Positions 1 through 10,584 of a stretch of 64,000 bases of DNA are shown here, in pieces. The DNA comes from Bolinopsis microptera (Eukaryota > Ctenophora > Tentaculata > Lobata > Bolinopsidae), in NCBI RefSeq assembly GCF_026151205.1, contig NC_087077.1:10035983-10099982 (forward strand), written 5' to 3'. Made by a program: the position numbers and the translations under genes. The notes beneath the pieces were generated by a model, which saw only the letters and a program-made list of their open reading frames with translations, was not told the origin of the DNA and did not search any database. Positions within the stretch are counted from its first letter, which is position 1. Every line of letters begins with the position of its first letter.

Positions 1-86
1 TTACTGGGCGGCGCTCAGCCTGTCATTCCGCCGAATCTCTATTCGGTTGCTTGTTTATGAACATGATAGCCTGGGGTCCTCAGGTA
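1..86 (+). repeat. Dispersed repeat, copy 1
   Basis: This stretch is repeated with a few mismatches and one indel at 18171-18243. Both copies share the GGGCGGCGCTCAGCCTG core and a CTGGGGTCC segment. A second segment, 1442-1510, matches 17985-18060 in the same orientation, so both loci appear to hold pieces of one dispersed repeat family. No coding capacity is evident. Confidence 0.6.
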
Positions 87-1270
87 AGGTCCGATAAGGT
101 ATTGACGCTGTGACATAATTTCATCCTGGGCAGTAAAAATTAACTTAGTGACGATTAAAAATCTTTAAATGATGAAATAAAATGTTCATAAACACAAATT
201 TTGACATCGACAATTTCAGTACGCTAACAATCACTTACGAAGGACAACTGTGCAAATACCACTCCCGAAAGCAACGGAGCCTCCACGATGAGCTATAGTG
301 GACACTATAAAAGTATAAATATATTCGAGCAATAATAAGATAATAGCTCTGATAGACCGGACAATTTCGGACAATTTGCATAGTACACACTTGAAGTTAA
401 AGAATTCAGATCAAACATGAAAAAACTTAATATTGAAATATATACTTAACATTTTCATGGTGATATGAATATATATTACCGGGTTTTAGAGGTTTTTATA
501 ATTACAATATACGTGATATTAATAAACATTTTTTCATCTTTAAGTCAAAGCATATTTGGTTCAAATAAGTTTACTGTGAGCGGGTATTGGTTTCCTGAGG
601 ACCGATTTTTGTTTCGCCTATATATGGCACACTTTCTTTGCTTTGTGTAGAATCCGATGCATTATTTGTTGGGAGACTTCGACTGAAAATAAACTTATTT
701 TCAGTTTTAAGAAATGACTTTAATATTAGAATTTTAGTAAACAATATTTTTGAGCTGAATGAAATTAAACACATTATCATTTTTTATTCATAATTTTTAC
801 TCAATTTAATAATAGTGATAAAACAGCTACCAAACAATACGTTCTTTTTTACCTCAAGAACGGTTCAATTCGAAAATTATGAGCAGTGAAATTAATGAAT
901 TGTGTATGAGATTAAAATGCACACTTTTTCTGAATTTATCGATAAAGATGCTAGAAAACTCACAATGATAAAATCTGGTCTATCCAGCTTACAATATACA
1001 TTGTCATTATACATATACAAGGAATTTATTTGAATTATAGAAACTAAAATTACGTCAAAATTGCAAGGGTCACTAAAATTGATCAGAGAAATAAAAGATC
1101 ATGCGATTCCTAAATCACCAGATCATTTTAAATTGAACGTTTCATTTTCTTAAATTGTCATACTAATTGTCATACTAATTGTAATGGACCAAGTGTTTGC
1201 ACTTAAAAAAACAAGCGTTTATCCCAACCGACAAGACGTGATTGCTACTTTTCCCCTGCTGAGTTTGTTT
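87..1270. other. AT-rich intergenic or 3' flanking DNA
   Basis: No convincing exon was seen on either strand; the short ORFs lack splice context. On the minus strand an AATAAA hexamer (plus-strand TTTATT at 1025-1030) lies about 240 bp beyond the GCH1 stop codon and could be its poly(A) signal. Confidence 0.4.
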
Positions 1271-4200
1271 TTACTGACGGGTACATATTCTCAAGAACTC
1301 GTCGCGGGTTTTAGGGTCGTCTAGGAAGGTTCCTAGCATGGTGCTGGTAAAGGTCTCCGCTCCTGTCTTTTGTACCCCTGAAATTAACGGTTGTTGTAGT
1401 TATAACCAAATAGTTATGTATATCAGGTTGCAGTGAAACTATCGGGCTACGATGAATGGGGACTTGCAGTTGCCACCACATGGCAAAATTAAACTGTATC
1501 GACTCTGTAACATCGTTTATTTAATAAATATAATTGATCTGTAGTGTTGTAATTAGTTTAAACTCATATGATATACTTTCTACAGAAACAGACTGTTGAG
1601 TATTGACAACAATTAGTGTTCAAACTCTCAAAAGATATACGTCCGTGTTACTCTTACTTATCAAAGTATCAAGTAAATTTAAACTTGTTTACCAATACAG
1701 TAAAACCCCGATATACCGCAGAGTTCTGGGGAAAGGAAAGAGCCAATGACCACGGTAAATCGGGGTTTGCGGTAAATCGGGGCGCGGTAAATCGGGGTTT
1801 TACTGTGTAGGTAAACTAGTGCTGACCTCTCATAGACATGCACATGTGTACTCCTGTCACAATAACTCCAACACCTGAGGGGTCTATAGTGTCCACCACT
1901 GCTGCTGCTATCTCTTTAGTTATTCTCTCCTGGTTCTGCCGGGAACAGAGTTAATTTTTGATTTCAAAATCTTACTATATATAAAACAATATATATGGAT
2001 CCGTGCTATTTTACTGACACCATGGCATCAACTTCAACGCGACTTTCCGAAAAAACTGTAAAAGATATACCACTGAAACTTTTTGGACTGGGTCAAATGC
2101 TTTAATGGCCTTCACATCAGCATGAAAAAATAAAAAATTGGCCAAGGAATAAGAATTTTAGTGCCCAAAATTTGGATCACCAAGTGGTGTCAAAAACGCG
2201 AATTAAATAGGTAATATTTATTTTAGTCTCTTGAGTCTCGACACCAATTTAGGGTTCCTGACGGGTTCCTGCTAGTATCTACAATAAGGCAAAAATTACA
2301 TGATTTATGAAGGTTAGGGAAATATTAATAAAACTCAACACTAGGTACCAAACTGCAGTAAATTATTTTGATTTTCATAACTTGAAGTTGTCTGATTGTA
2401 TTAAGTTAGTTTGCTTTATAAAATGACTAAAAAGCCTGTGGTGACAGGGAGAGAGCTAGTAGTATTCTTAGTTCGTTAGTTTTTATCTCATCAAAAAATA
2501 TCCGTCACAACCGAAGATACAGCCGATTAAAATGTAGCTTTCACTGAAAACAACGTAATTACCACAAAGTCGATCAAAATTTCGCTCGCAAATCTTTGCA
2601 CGTGCACGTGCGCTTTTGAGCACCGTTACCATGGTTACTATGCAGCTTCCTATTTCTCGTCTAATTTGCACGTGGGTGGTCGTACATACATTCTACAGAC
2701 AGACAGAAATAATTCTTTGAATTATAAGTAAGATGACTGAAAAGCCCGTGGTCACAGGGAGGAAGGTAATCTAGCTATCTAGTAGTAGTATTCTTTCGTA
2801 ATAAGTTTTTATCGCATCAAAAAATATCCGTCACAACCGAACACACAGCCGATTAAAATGTTGCTCGCACTAAACACATCTGGGGCAGCTCTAAACCAAT
2901 CATCACCAGCTGAAGTTGAAATTTACGGAATGCTATCTTATGTCAATATCTATCACTAAACTGGGAGTGGGAGTTGCAATGACGAACCTGAAATATCAGA
3001 CTGTTAATTGGTCCGGCGGAGCTCTAAACCAACCATCTCGAGGAATGTAAACAAACTTTCTGTCTTTTCTCAAAAATTGTCTTTTCTCAATGGTATTTTT
3101 CATTGCAAATTCAATGAAGCTCGAAGTCATTCGTGTGCTTGTTTACTTGATTCTATTATCTTATTATAAATATATCCAATCTATAGCTCTATTTCCTGTA
3201 ATCTGTTCTGTCCTACCTTTAGCTCATACCTACTTTTTCTGATAAATACCAGTCTCGGTCCGGAAATCCATGTACTACCAAACATGCGAATCGAATGAAA
3301 AACACGTTAAACACAACGTAATTCCCACAAAACCGATCAAAATGGCGCTTGCTAATCTTTGCATTAGCACGTGCACGTGCATGTAACAATCCTCGTTAGC
3401 ATGGTAACTATGCAACTTTTTGCTTTTTACCTTATTTGCACGTGGGTGGTCGTACAGACATACATTCTACATACAGAAATAATTCTTTGAATTATAGTAT
3501 TGATACCTGCAGCTGTAAGTGTAACAGTAAACTAAGCTATATAGTGAACTTTTTTCTTCATGCCGTAAAAAGATAGACTCAGAGCTAAATTTAAAATTTC
3601 TGGTTCCATGTCTGATGAGTTAAAGTTTGTTACTAGCCGTAAATATTTTAAGAGGCTTTCATCAGCCAAAATAAGAGACAATCTTTTCAATAGTGATGAT
3701 CCAGCGCTTATAACTAAGAAGTTTTGGTCACATGTTAAGTATCAATCTAACTCCTGCCGTATTCCTAATTGTGTTAGTTATTCTGGACAGCTTCGGTTCA
3801 AACCCAAAGATCAAGCTGAACTTTTCAATTCTTTCTTTTATAACCAGTTTTCGGATCCTTCACTTTATGACACTGACATCTCCTATGTTAATGATGTTGA
3901 TTTTGATATTGACTTCGATCATCGGGATGTTCGTAAGCTTCTTTCAAATATTAATTCAAATAAAGCCCAGGGACCAGATGGCATACACGGTAAAATTCTA
4001 AAAAATTGTTCCGTAGGTTTAGCTTACCCTCTAACATGCATTTTTCGTGGATCCTACAACAGCGGCTACATTCCACAAAAATGGAAACTTGCAAATGTTG
4101 TCCCAATATTTAAGAAAGGTAAGAAAAGTGAGGTTGAAAACTATAGACCAATATCCCTTACTTGTTTAGTCATGAAAGTTTTTGAGCGCATTGTTAAACG

Positions 4201-7200
4201 TAAACTGCTTTATTTGACAAGTACCCTTCTTGATCCCAGGCAGCATGGTTTTCTAGAGCACAAGTCATGCACAACCAATATGGTTGACTTTTGTGATAGC
4301 CTGGCATTGTCTCTTAACGAAAATATTATCAATCATGTTGTGTATTTTGATTTTGCTAAGGCATTTGATTCTGTAAATCATGATATCCTTCTTCATAAGC
4401 TAAAGACCTTATATAACATTGATGGTACACTTCTCAAATTTCTTACCAATTACCTTCAAGGCCGTTACCAAAGAGTGGTTATTGGTAATGAGATGTCATC
4501 TACCCTCTCAGTTAATTCTGGTGTCCCCCAGGGCTCTATCCTTGGTCCCTTACTTTTTGTATTGTTTATCAATGATATTCCTCTTGGCCTTTTGGATAAT
4601 ACTGATATTGTTTTGTATGCCGATGATACAAAAATCTGGCGTAAAATACATTCATCTTCTGATAATACTAATTTACAAATGGATATAGACTATCTCTCTG
4701 ACTGGGCACTAAGAAACAAAATGCGATTCCATCCAGCAAAATGTAAAGTGCTTATTGTTTCAGGAAAACCATCTTTATCTCCTCCATTCGCATATAATCT
4801 TGATGGCTCTCCTCTTGTGTATATAGAGTTAGAAAAAGATCTTGGAGTCGATGTTACTCCTAAGCTAAGTTGGAATAGTCAGTGCGACAGAATTTATACT
4901 AAGGCCTGCCAACAACTTGGTATGGTCAGAAGAAATGGCCATATTGTCATTGATCAGAAACGTCGCCGGGCGCTTTACCTTTCCCTGGTTCGTAGCCAAT
5001 TTGAAAATTGTTCCATAATCTGGCGCCCTTGTAATAAATCACTTAGTGATAAATTAGAAAGTCTCCAAAAGAGAGCTATTAAATGGATTGTGTCTGAAGA
5101 GGGCCGCAGTTATCCACCTGAGCAATATGTCAAAAAGTGCAAGCTTGTCGACATTCTCCCTTTGTCTCAAAAGTTTGACTTGAATGATCTTATTTTTTTC
5201 CACAAAGTTCTGAACAATTTAATTCCTGTATCGCTGCCTCACTATCTCTCTTTATATCAGGGCACTTCTCGACTAAGACGTTGCCACCTCGACAGTCTGT
5301 CTATTGTGTCATCAATTTTACCTAAGTTAAGTCAGAATTCACACACCATATGTACCTCAAATAGCCCACTGGCAAAATCATTTTTCTACAGAACCCATAT
5401 ACTGTGGAATGGACTCCCTTTACAGGTAAGACAGATTGTGTCTACTAGTCTTTTCAAAGCTGAGGTCACTAAGCATCTATGGAAATGTTTATTAGATAGT
5501 GAAACAACAGTCTAGCCTAGTCTCTTTGCTCCCCATATTATTATTTTTTGTTTTATTAATTTTGTATCTACCTTCATATACTTTCAACATCATATCACAC
5601 TTCACCCGCACACCTTCTAACACATTAATGACCATATTAGACCTGTATCTAATGTATCTGGAATTTGACGTATTGAAATACAAATTTTGACTCTATATCC
5701 ACAGTTATTCATCATGGATTTGTTTGTTATTAAATAGTTTTTCATAAATTTTTGGATTTAGATTAATTCGATGTAATGGGTCCAAGTTACTGCGGACATA
5801 GTTCACTATGTGTTTACCGTGTTTGGGTGCCCATCATATTTTACAGATGGGGGCGATATTTTGAACGATTCTATTTTATATTCATCTATTGCTGTACTCT
5901 GTAAAATTTGAAAAGTATCTAATAAAAAAAATTTAAACTCGAAATTTAGCAATCATTCCTGAACTTCGTACACAAAAGTAAAATTAAATGTTATGCACTA
6001 ACCTGGAATCTGCGAGCGTACATATCCGCAATCCTAGCAAGTTTGCTTAGTCCCACAACTTTACCAGTAGGGATGTAGCCGATATGGATCTGAAAAGAGA
6101 TGGTGATTAGGTGATTAGGAGAGCAAAAACTAACTTGGGAGGTCGGACATCGATCTGCTGTAAAAAGTGCAAAAATGTCTTCGGCGAACTTCAGAGGAGA
6201 ATCAAAAATTTTAAGTCGCTAGTTTGTCACAGCTCAACCTAAACATTTGGTTACCTTTCCGTAAAAGGGAAGAAGATGATGCTCACAGAGAGAGTGATAT
6301 TCGATATCTCTGACAGTAACCATCTGCATGTACTCTTCCTCGAACTTAGCCCCCCCTACCATATCTTCTAAAGTCTCGTTGTAACCTTGTTCAATACTTA
6401 GTTCAGTACTTTTTAAATCTTTAAATGTATATAGCGATCACGACCTATTTTGCATAAAACGTTAACAAATCTAACTGTTGTCTAAGAACAACCCACCTTT
6501 AGTAAGGTACATGATACTTTTAGCAGCTCTAGCCGGAGTGTCTTTCAGCCCATCTCTGTCAGGATCCTCCCCCGAACACTCAATGATAGTCCTAAAGGCA
6601 TCCTCTAGTCGAGCCCTTCTTACCTGTCACAAAACTAATATCAGTACACATTATTTATCATGTTATGGTGATGGTGGATTTTAAGTTGGTGGTTGGGATC
6701 AGAAAGAACAGCCAATTAAAATACGCGTGAAACACAATGTTAGGGTCGCTGCTATTTGACAAATTATGGAGTTCCCCAATCTGAATCCGGGCGGTATACA
6801 AATTTTGCATACTGCTGTTTTTTTAAACGTGCTTAAAGACAATTTTTGGAATTTTGATTTCTTTTATAGTTATACAAATTTCTTTTTTGGGTCAAGAACT
6901 ATCCCTGAAAACCATCAAAACTAAACGCTAGCCCCGTAAACCTCTTTTTGGGAGCCCCTAAATCCCAAAATCCGAAAAAAATATGACAAAAGTGATTGAA
7001 AACCTCGGAGTTTGGAGTGGATTTAAGAAAACGGCAAAACTAGAGTATTATTAAACTCACCTTGTCGGTCATAGTTTTGGGGCAGCTTCCATTCGAATCA
7101 GATTTCTCTGTGGGAATATTGTTTGTGAGGTTCCAACCATCACGGCTCTCGATAGAACAAAATGCAGAAACGAGTCAAATAACTGTTTTTAAAAAATCAA

Positions 7201-7285
7201 ATAATCAATTTTGCACTGAAAAATACTTACCAGAAACATCATTTAGAGTAAGTTTTGAGGATGTAACCTCTAAAGAATCCGACAT
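1271..7285 (-). CDS. GCH1: GTP cyclohydrolase I, seven exons, complete
   Basis: Catalyses conversion of GTP to 7,8-dihydroneopterin triphosphate, the first step of tetrahydrobiopterin synthesis in animals; the family forms a cytosolic homodecamer. Exons on the minus strand: 7231-7285, 7061-7107, 6497-6623, 6255-6385, 6003-6089, 1827-1935 and 1271-1377. Every junction is GT-AG and phase-consistent, giving 663 bp and 220 residues from ATG to TAA. The zinc ligands are visible as Cys110 and His113 in SLCEHHL and Cys181 in HMCM; other family blocks are [32 protein letters not shown] and TSTMLG. Human GCH1 is 250 residues; the difference is a shorter N-terminal extension. Intron 5 (1936-6002) carries repeats and a LINE, and intron 6 a MITE, yet the coding sequence is unbroken. 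The first two exons are the least certain part. Confidence 0.95.
1698..1805. mobile_element. pogo/Tigger-like MITE, 108 bp
   Basis: The ends form terminal inverted repeats of about 23 bp: CAGTAAAACCCCGATATACC at the left and its near-exact complement at the right, differing at two positions. Internal copies of GGTAAATCGGGG add further repeats. The left flank is TA, as expected for a Tc1/mariner-type target, while the right flank is TG, so the duplication is imperfect. It lies in intron 6 of GCH1, 22 bp past the end of exon 6. Confidence 0.7.
2419..3499 (+). repeat. Duplicated ~290-bp unit, second copy interrupted
   Basis: Unit 1 spans about 2419-2705. Unit 2 starts at about 2728, stops at 2875, and resumes at about 3310-3499. 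Shared landmarks are AAAAAATATCCGTCACAACC, GCACGTGGGTGGTCGTAC and AATAATTCTTTGAATTATA. The sequence TAAACACA occurs on both sides of the roughly 435-bp interruption, consistent with an 8-bp target duplication. The interruption itself holds two copies of an AGCTCTAAACCAA segment. A short related fragment occurs near 6711-6740. The array lies in GCH1 intron 5. Confidence 0.65.
3500..5935 (+). mobile_element. 5'-truncated CR1-like LINE in GCH1 intron 5
   Basis: The element starts abruptly where the upstream repeat unit ends (3499) and has no endonuclease domain, so it is a typical 5'-truncated insertion. It contains the reverse transcriptase ORF at 3608-5515 and about 420 bp of 3' UTR ending near an A-rich stretch at 5923-5930. 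It is antisense to GCH1. A target duplication was not identified, so the ends are approximate. Confidence 0.8.
3608..5515 (+). CDS. LINE reverse transcriptase, N-terminally truncated
   Basis: An unbroken 635-codon frame encodes a non-LTR retrotransposon reverse transcriptase that would copy element RNA into DNA at a nicked target. Motifs in order: QGPDG (121-125), PIFKKG (166-171), NYRPISLT (178-185), the block-A aspartate in [10 protein letters not shown] (247-256), [13 protein letters not shown] (305-317) and the catalytic YADD (337-340). The remaining 295 residues match the variable C-terminal region of CR1/L2-type elements. The frame stays open upstream to about 3569, so the listed ATG is internal to the original ORF2. 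The apurinic endonuclease domain is missing. The intact frame suggests a fairly recent insertion. Clade placement (CR1/L2/jockey group) is by eye. Confidence 0.9.
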   Translation: MSDELKFVTSRKYFKRLSSAKIRDNLFNSDDPALITKKFWSHVKYQSNSCRIPNCVSYSGQLRFKPKDQAELFNSFFYNQFSDPSLYDTDISYVNDVDFDIDFDHRDVRKLLSNINSNKAQGPDGIHGKILKNCSVGLAYPLTCIFRGSYNSGYIPQKWKLANVVPIFKKGKKSEVENYRPISLTCLVMKVFERIVKRKLLYLTSTLLDPRQHGFLEHKSCTTNMVDFCDSLALSLNENIINHVVYFDFAKAFDSVNHDILLHKLKTLYNIDGTLLKFLTNYLQGRYQRVVIGNEMSSTLSVNSGVPQGSILGPLLFVLFINDIPLGLLDNTDIVLYADDTKIWRKIHSSSDNTNLQMDIDYLSDWALRNKMRFHPAKCKVLIVSGKPSLSPPFAYNLDGSPLVYIELEKDLGVDVTPKLSWNSQCDRIYTKACQQLGMVRRNGHIVIDQKRRRALYLSLVRSQFENCSIIWRPCNKSLSDKLESLQKRAIKWIVSEEGRSYPPEQYVKKCKLVDILPLSQKFDLNDLIFFHKVLNNLIPVSLPHYLSLYQGTSRLRRCHLDSLSIVSSILPKLSQNSHTICTSNSPLAKSFFYRTHILWNGLPLQVRQIVSTSLFKAEVTKHLWKCLLDSETTV

Positions 7286-8235
7286 GAGCTAAAAGATTTA
7301 GTTGGTGAAAGGATACAAATAAGGTGCCAAATGCAGTCGACCATAAAAACACATTTAAAAGAATATAATGCTTTTGGACACGAAGGGAATCACACAATGT
7401 AAGGCTTGAAATCTTCGTGAAATTATATCATTAGAGCCTGTAAAATATTTAAGATAAGCACTCTAACTCTCTAACAAGTAAAATGCATATATTATAATCA
7501 TTATAGTTTATTAACTCAAACGTAAAAATTTTAACAAAGGGGAAATTTAATCAGTCAAAATCGTGCATGTAAGTAATTATGATGGGTACAACACCACTCG
7601 GAAAATTATAGTATAGCTTGTGTGTTGATAAAAGTTGATCTCTGATCAGTAGAATCACTGCGCTCACCGTGTAACCTTGTTAATACAAAGTTAAGTACAT
7701 CATGGAAGTTTATGGAATTTTCGAGCGTGCTAAATCACACTACAGTCATCTTCGAGATTGTTTCTAAAAGGGCCCCCCCAAAAAAAAATAACAGGTTTGA
7801 AAACAACTTCAACAATCGACGTAATTTTCGACGCTGATTCCGAATCACCCCTATGAATAGGTTAAAAATGCCCCCTGACGAGATAATGGCGAAAAAGTGT
7901 CCTCGATCACGTGATATGACCGTATAAAGGTTTAAGGAATTAGTCTAAATTTCTCGTTAGGTTAGGGTTTCAGCATATGCTTTTTGTTAAGGATCGGGTT
8001 AGGGTTAGGGTTTTGGGATCAGATTAAAGTGTTAGGATTCGAAAGTCGTTTTCAGGACCAGCTAGAGAACGGGTGAAAAAGTCACGTGACATCGATGTAG
8101 AGTGATTAATTCATCCATGCCGAATTATTAGAACGTTTGTCAGCTCTCTTGTGTATTGACTGAATGCCTCGCATCAGGACTTCCATGATACTTGGATTAC
8201 AGAAGTTGAAGCAGCCTCAAACTGTAGCTCCACAG
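7286..8235. other. Intergenic, upstream of GCH1
   Basis: The GCH1 promoter must lie here, but no clear TATA box or other core element was recognised. Near 7996-8012 there are two to three TTAGGG-like repeats, too few to call telomeric. No exon was supported. Confidence 0.35.
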
Positions 8236-8480
8236 AAACATGAACAAAAGTAGTTTCCAGAAAATCTTTGAAAAATACGACATAGAAAAATGTTCGGTTC
8301 CGAGTCATTTCTCGATAGGTATAACTTCGATGGTAGAGCTCCCGTTTGCGCGGGGAGGGCTTGTATTCCTATATCGAGAGGAAAGAACTAACCTACTACT
8401 GACGGAGTTCAGAAAACAGAAAAAATTATTATAGGCTCATAATGATCACGGGCAGGCATGAAACCGTGGAAAATAGGAAT
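8236..8480 (+). repeat. Dispersed repeat, also at 10.2 and 34.7-35.3 kb
   Basis: Contains ACATGAACAAAAGTAGTTTC, a CGAGTCATTTCTCGAT segment and GGCTCATAATGATCA in the same order as the tandem units at 34730-35320. The 64-codon ORF here is part of the repeat, not a gene. Confidence 0.6.
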
Positions 8481-8672
8481 ACACTTTCACAACATTCATA
8501 ACCCACTCGTCTGCTGACGTATCATGTATTTGTAAGCCAAAACTTCCCAATTTTCCCTAAAAACTTAGACATAAAAACTTAGACCACTATAGACAATAAG
8601 TTTACCACAAGACTCAAAGTTAACAGCTAGGACCCCAATCAATGTCTGGAAAACTGCAAACATTCAGAAGAC

Positions 8673-8845
8673 GAGATGAGGAAATAAAATAATACTTATA
8701 TGTGATGTAAAATGTGTTGGGCATAAGGTTAGTTAGCAGTTACATAAAGGCACTCTTATATATGAACAAAGGCAAAGATGAGGATATGAAATAATACGTA
8801 TGTGTTGTAAAATGTGTTGGGCATAAGGTTAGTTAGCAGTTAATG
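8673..8845 (+). repeat. Tandem duplication, ~105-bp period
   Basis: GTAAAATGTGTTGGGCATAA followed by GGTTAGTTAGCAGTTA occurs at about 8707-8742 and again at 8808-8843, each preceded by a related GAGATGAGGAAATAAAATAAT-like stretch. No coding potential. Confidence 0.65.
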
Positions 8846-8849
8846 ATCT

Positions 8850-10200
8850 GTTAAGTGAGATTTGGAACAATGATAACATTGACCAATTGTTAAGACACTT
8901 AATCTATACTATAACTTTATAACATACCTTTGCGAACACAATATGGATAATAACTCATGAGGGTAAAGGAAATATTTCTACGAATATAGTGATAGTGAAA
9001 AATTTATACAAAGGTTATGCCACAATGCTGACAACATGCCGCCAGATGTTAAATAATTTTAACCTCATTCTGTCCGATAACCATATAATGATAATATGTC
9101 ATAGGACTACTTGTTCCAGAATCACGTGCCTATAAGAACGACTCTTTAACGGCGCCGCGATTTTTAGCTTAGATAATCGCGATTTTCTTTTGTCCTCGTA
9201 ACCCAAATTTAAAAGTTTCAAAATTAAAGATATTTTTGTGCTTAATATAACAGTTTATAGATAAGGCAGAATGTTCATAAATGTTTTGGTCATCTAAAAT
9301 AAATATACTCTACGGTTGGCCATTAAGACAGATGTGAAATGGGATGAGTGTCCGTCCGAAATAAGTGTCTGCGCGCCCGCTATGTGTGCAACATGCATAG
9401 CTGGCACTGGGCAACATAAATACTCCAGTAGCATGCAATAGCAGGGCCGGTGTAGTTGAATTTGCACTTCGATGTACAGAGTTTTTTGCTACTGAATTCA
9501 TGGGTTAAATTGGTCATTGGTAACTCAAATCACTTAGGTGCGCATATTGTTTCGCAAGTCCCAATCCTGTGGAGTGTGGAACCACGCCCATATTTCATAT
9601 CATAGGCGCATATAATATGTGAAATTTGTATTTCAACTTCTGAACGGCTTATAGACTTAAAAATATGCTTAAAATGATTGCAATACACATGTTTATATTA
9701 CATATTAGCACTGTGAAGGGTATGAAGGCCCAAAATGCTCACGTTTGTATCACATGATCTAGACTAAGACTACTACAAAATGTAATGTTCAGGCATTAAT
9801 CCTGTCTAGTAGTAGTCTAGAGTTTACCATGTGATAGTACGTCCTGGTTCCTTTATAGCCTGCCTGCTATGATCGCTGCTTATGAATCTGAAGAAAAGAA
9901 TGTGATACATCCTGGTTCCTCTATAGCGTTTATTATTTTATTTATTAATGCACATTGTACAGCTGAGTGCTGTGTTAACTGTTAACGATCTGGAATTCGG
10001 AGCGCACGAGTATCGAGGGAGAATATCCTTACATGTTCTAGAACTGCGGCCGTTCACACACTACACACTCTCGACAATTTCCAGTTCACACACTATACAT
10101 TTTTAAATGATATCATAAGTGTCTAAACGCACTCCAAGCCATGTGATGGTTCATGCTACCCTGATCAATATGCAGATCGTCTAAAACGTTTCTTTTTTTC
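8850..10200. other. Intergenic DNA with short repeats
   Basis: An imperfect inverted repeat pairs about 9744-9775 with 9806-9842 (shared GTAGTAGTCTAG). A CATCCTGGTTCCT-type segment occurs near 9841 and 9907. A GC-rich stretch at 9150-9205 resembles parts of the transposon at 34347-36438. The 63-codon minus-strand ORF at 9310-9501 has no recognisable domain or splice context. Confidence 0.35.
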
Positions 10201-10204
10201 GGTT

Positions 10205-10315
10205 TTCTGAAGCGGGAGCTTTGCCTTCAAAGTACGTATCGAGGATGACTCGAACCGAACATTTTATAACTCAACATTTTTTCAAAGTTTTTCTAGAAAC
10301 TACTTTTGTTCACGA
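10205..10315 (-). repeat. Inverted copy of the 8.2/34.7-kb repeat
   Basis: Read on the minus strand it shows GAACAAAAGTAGTTTC, AACTTTGAAAAA, GTTCGGTTCGAGTCAT and CTCGATACGTA in the same order as the copies at 8236 and about 34913. Confidence 0.6.
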
Positions 10316-10584
10316 TTCATTCGGCGGCCAATCGCGGTCATGGTGCACGTTTTTGTATTCCGGGTCCTCTCAGTCTGATCTTGAGACCTAAAAGCATGTA
10401 TTGAGGAGATCTGATTCGGTTAAAAAGTCTATATGCCGGGTCCTTAGCATATGATCACAGGGTCTAATGGCATGAAGTGCACGAAATCGGAAATTTCAAA
10501 ACTTTTAGGTAAATATTTTTTAGATTTTCTGAATTTAGCAGCGAGCGGGTCCGCAAATCTTAAAAAACTTTTCAGTAAAATTAA

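Noticed and set aside
7996-8012. TTAGGG repeats
   Set aside because: Only two to three units; too short to call telomeric or interstitial telomere sequence.
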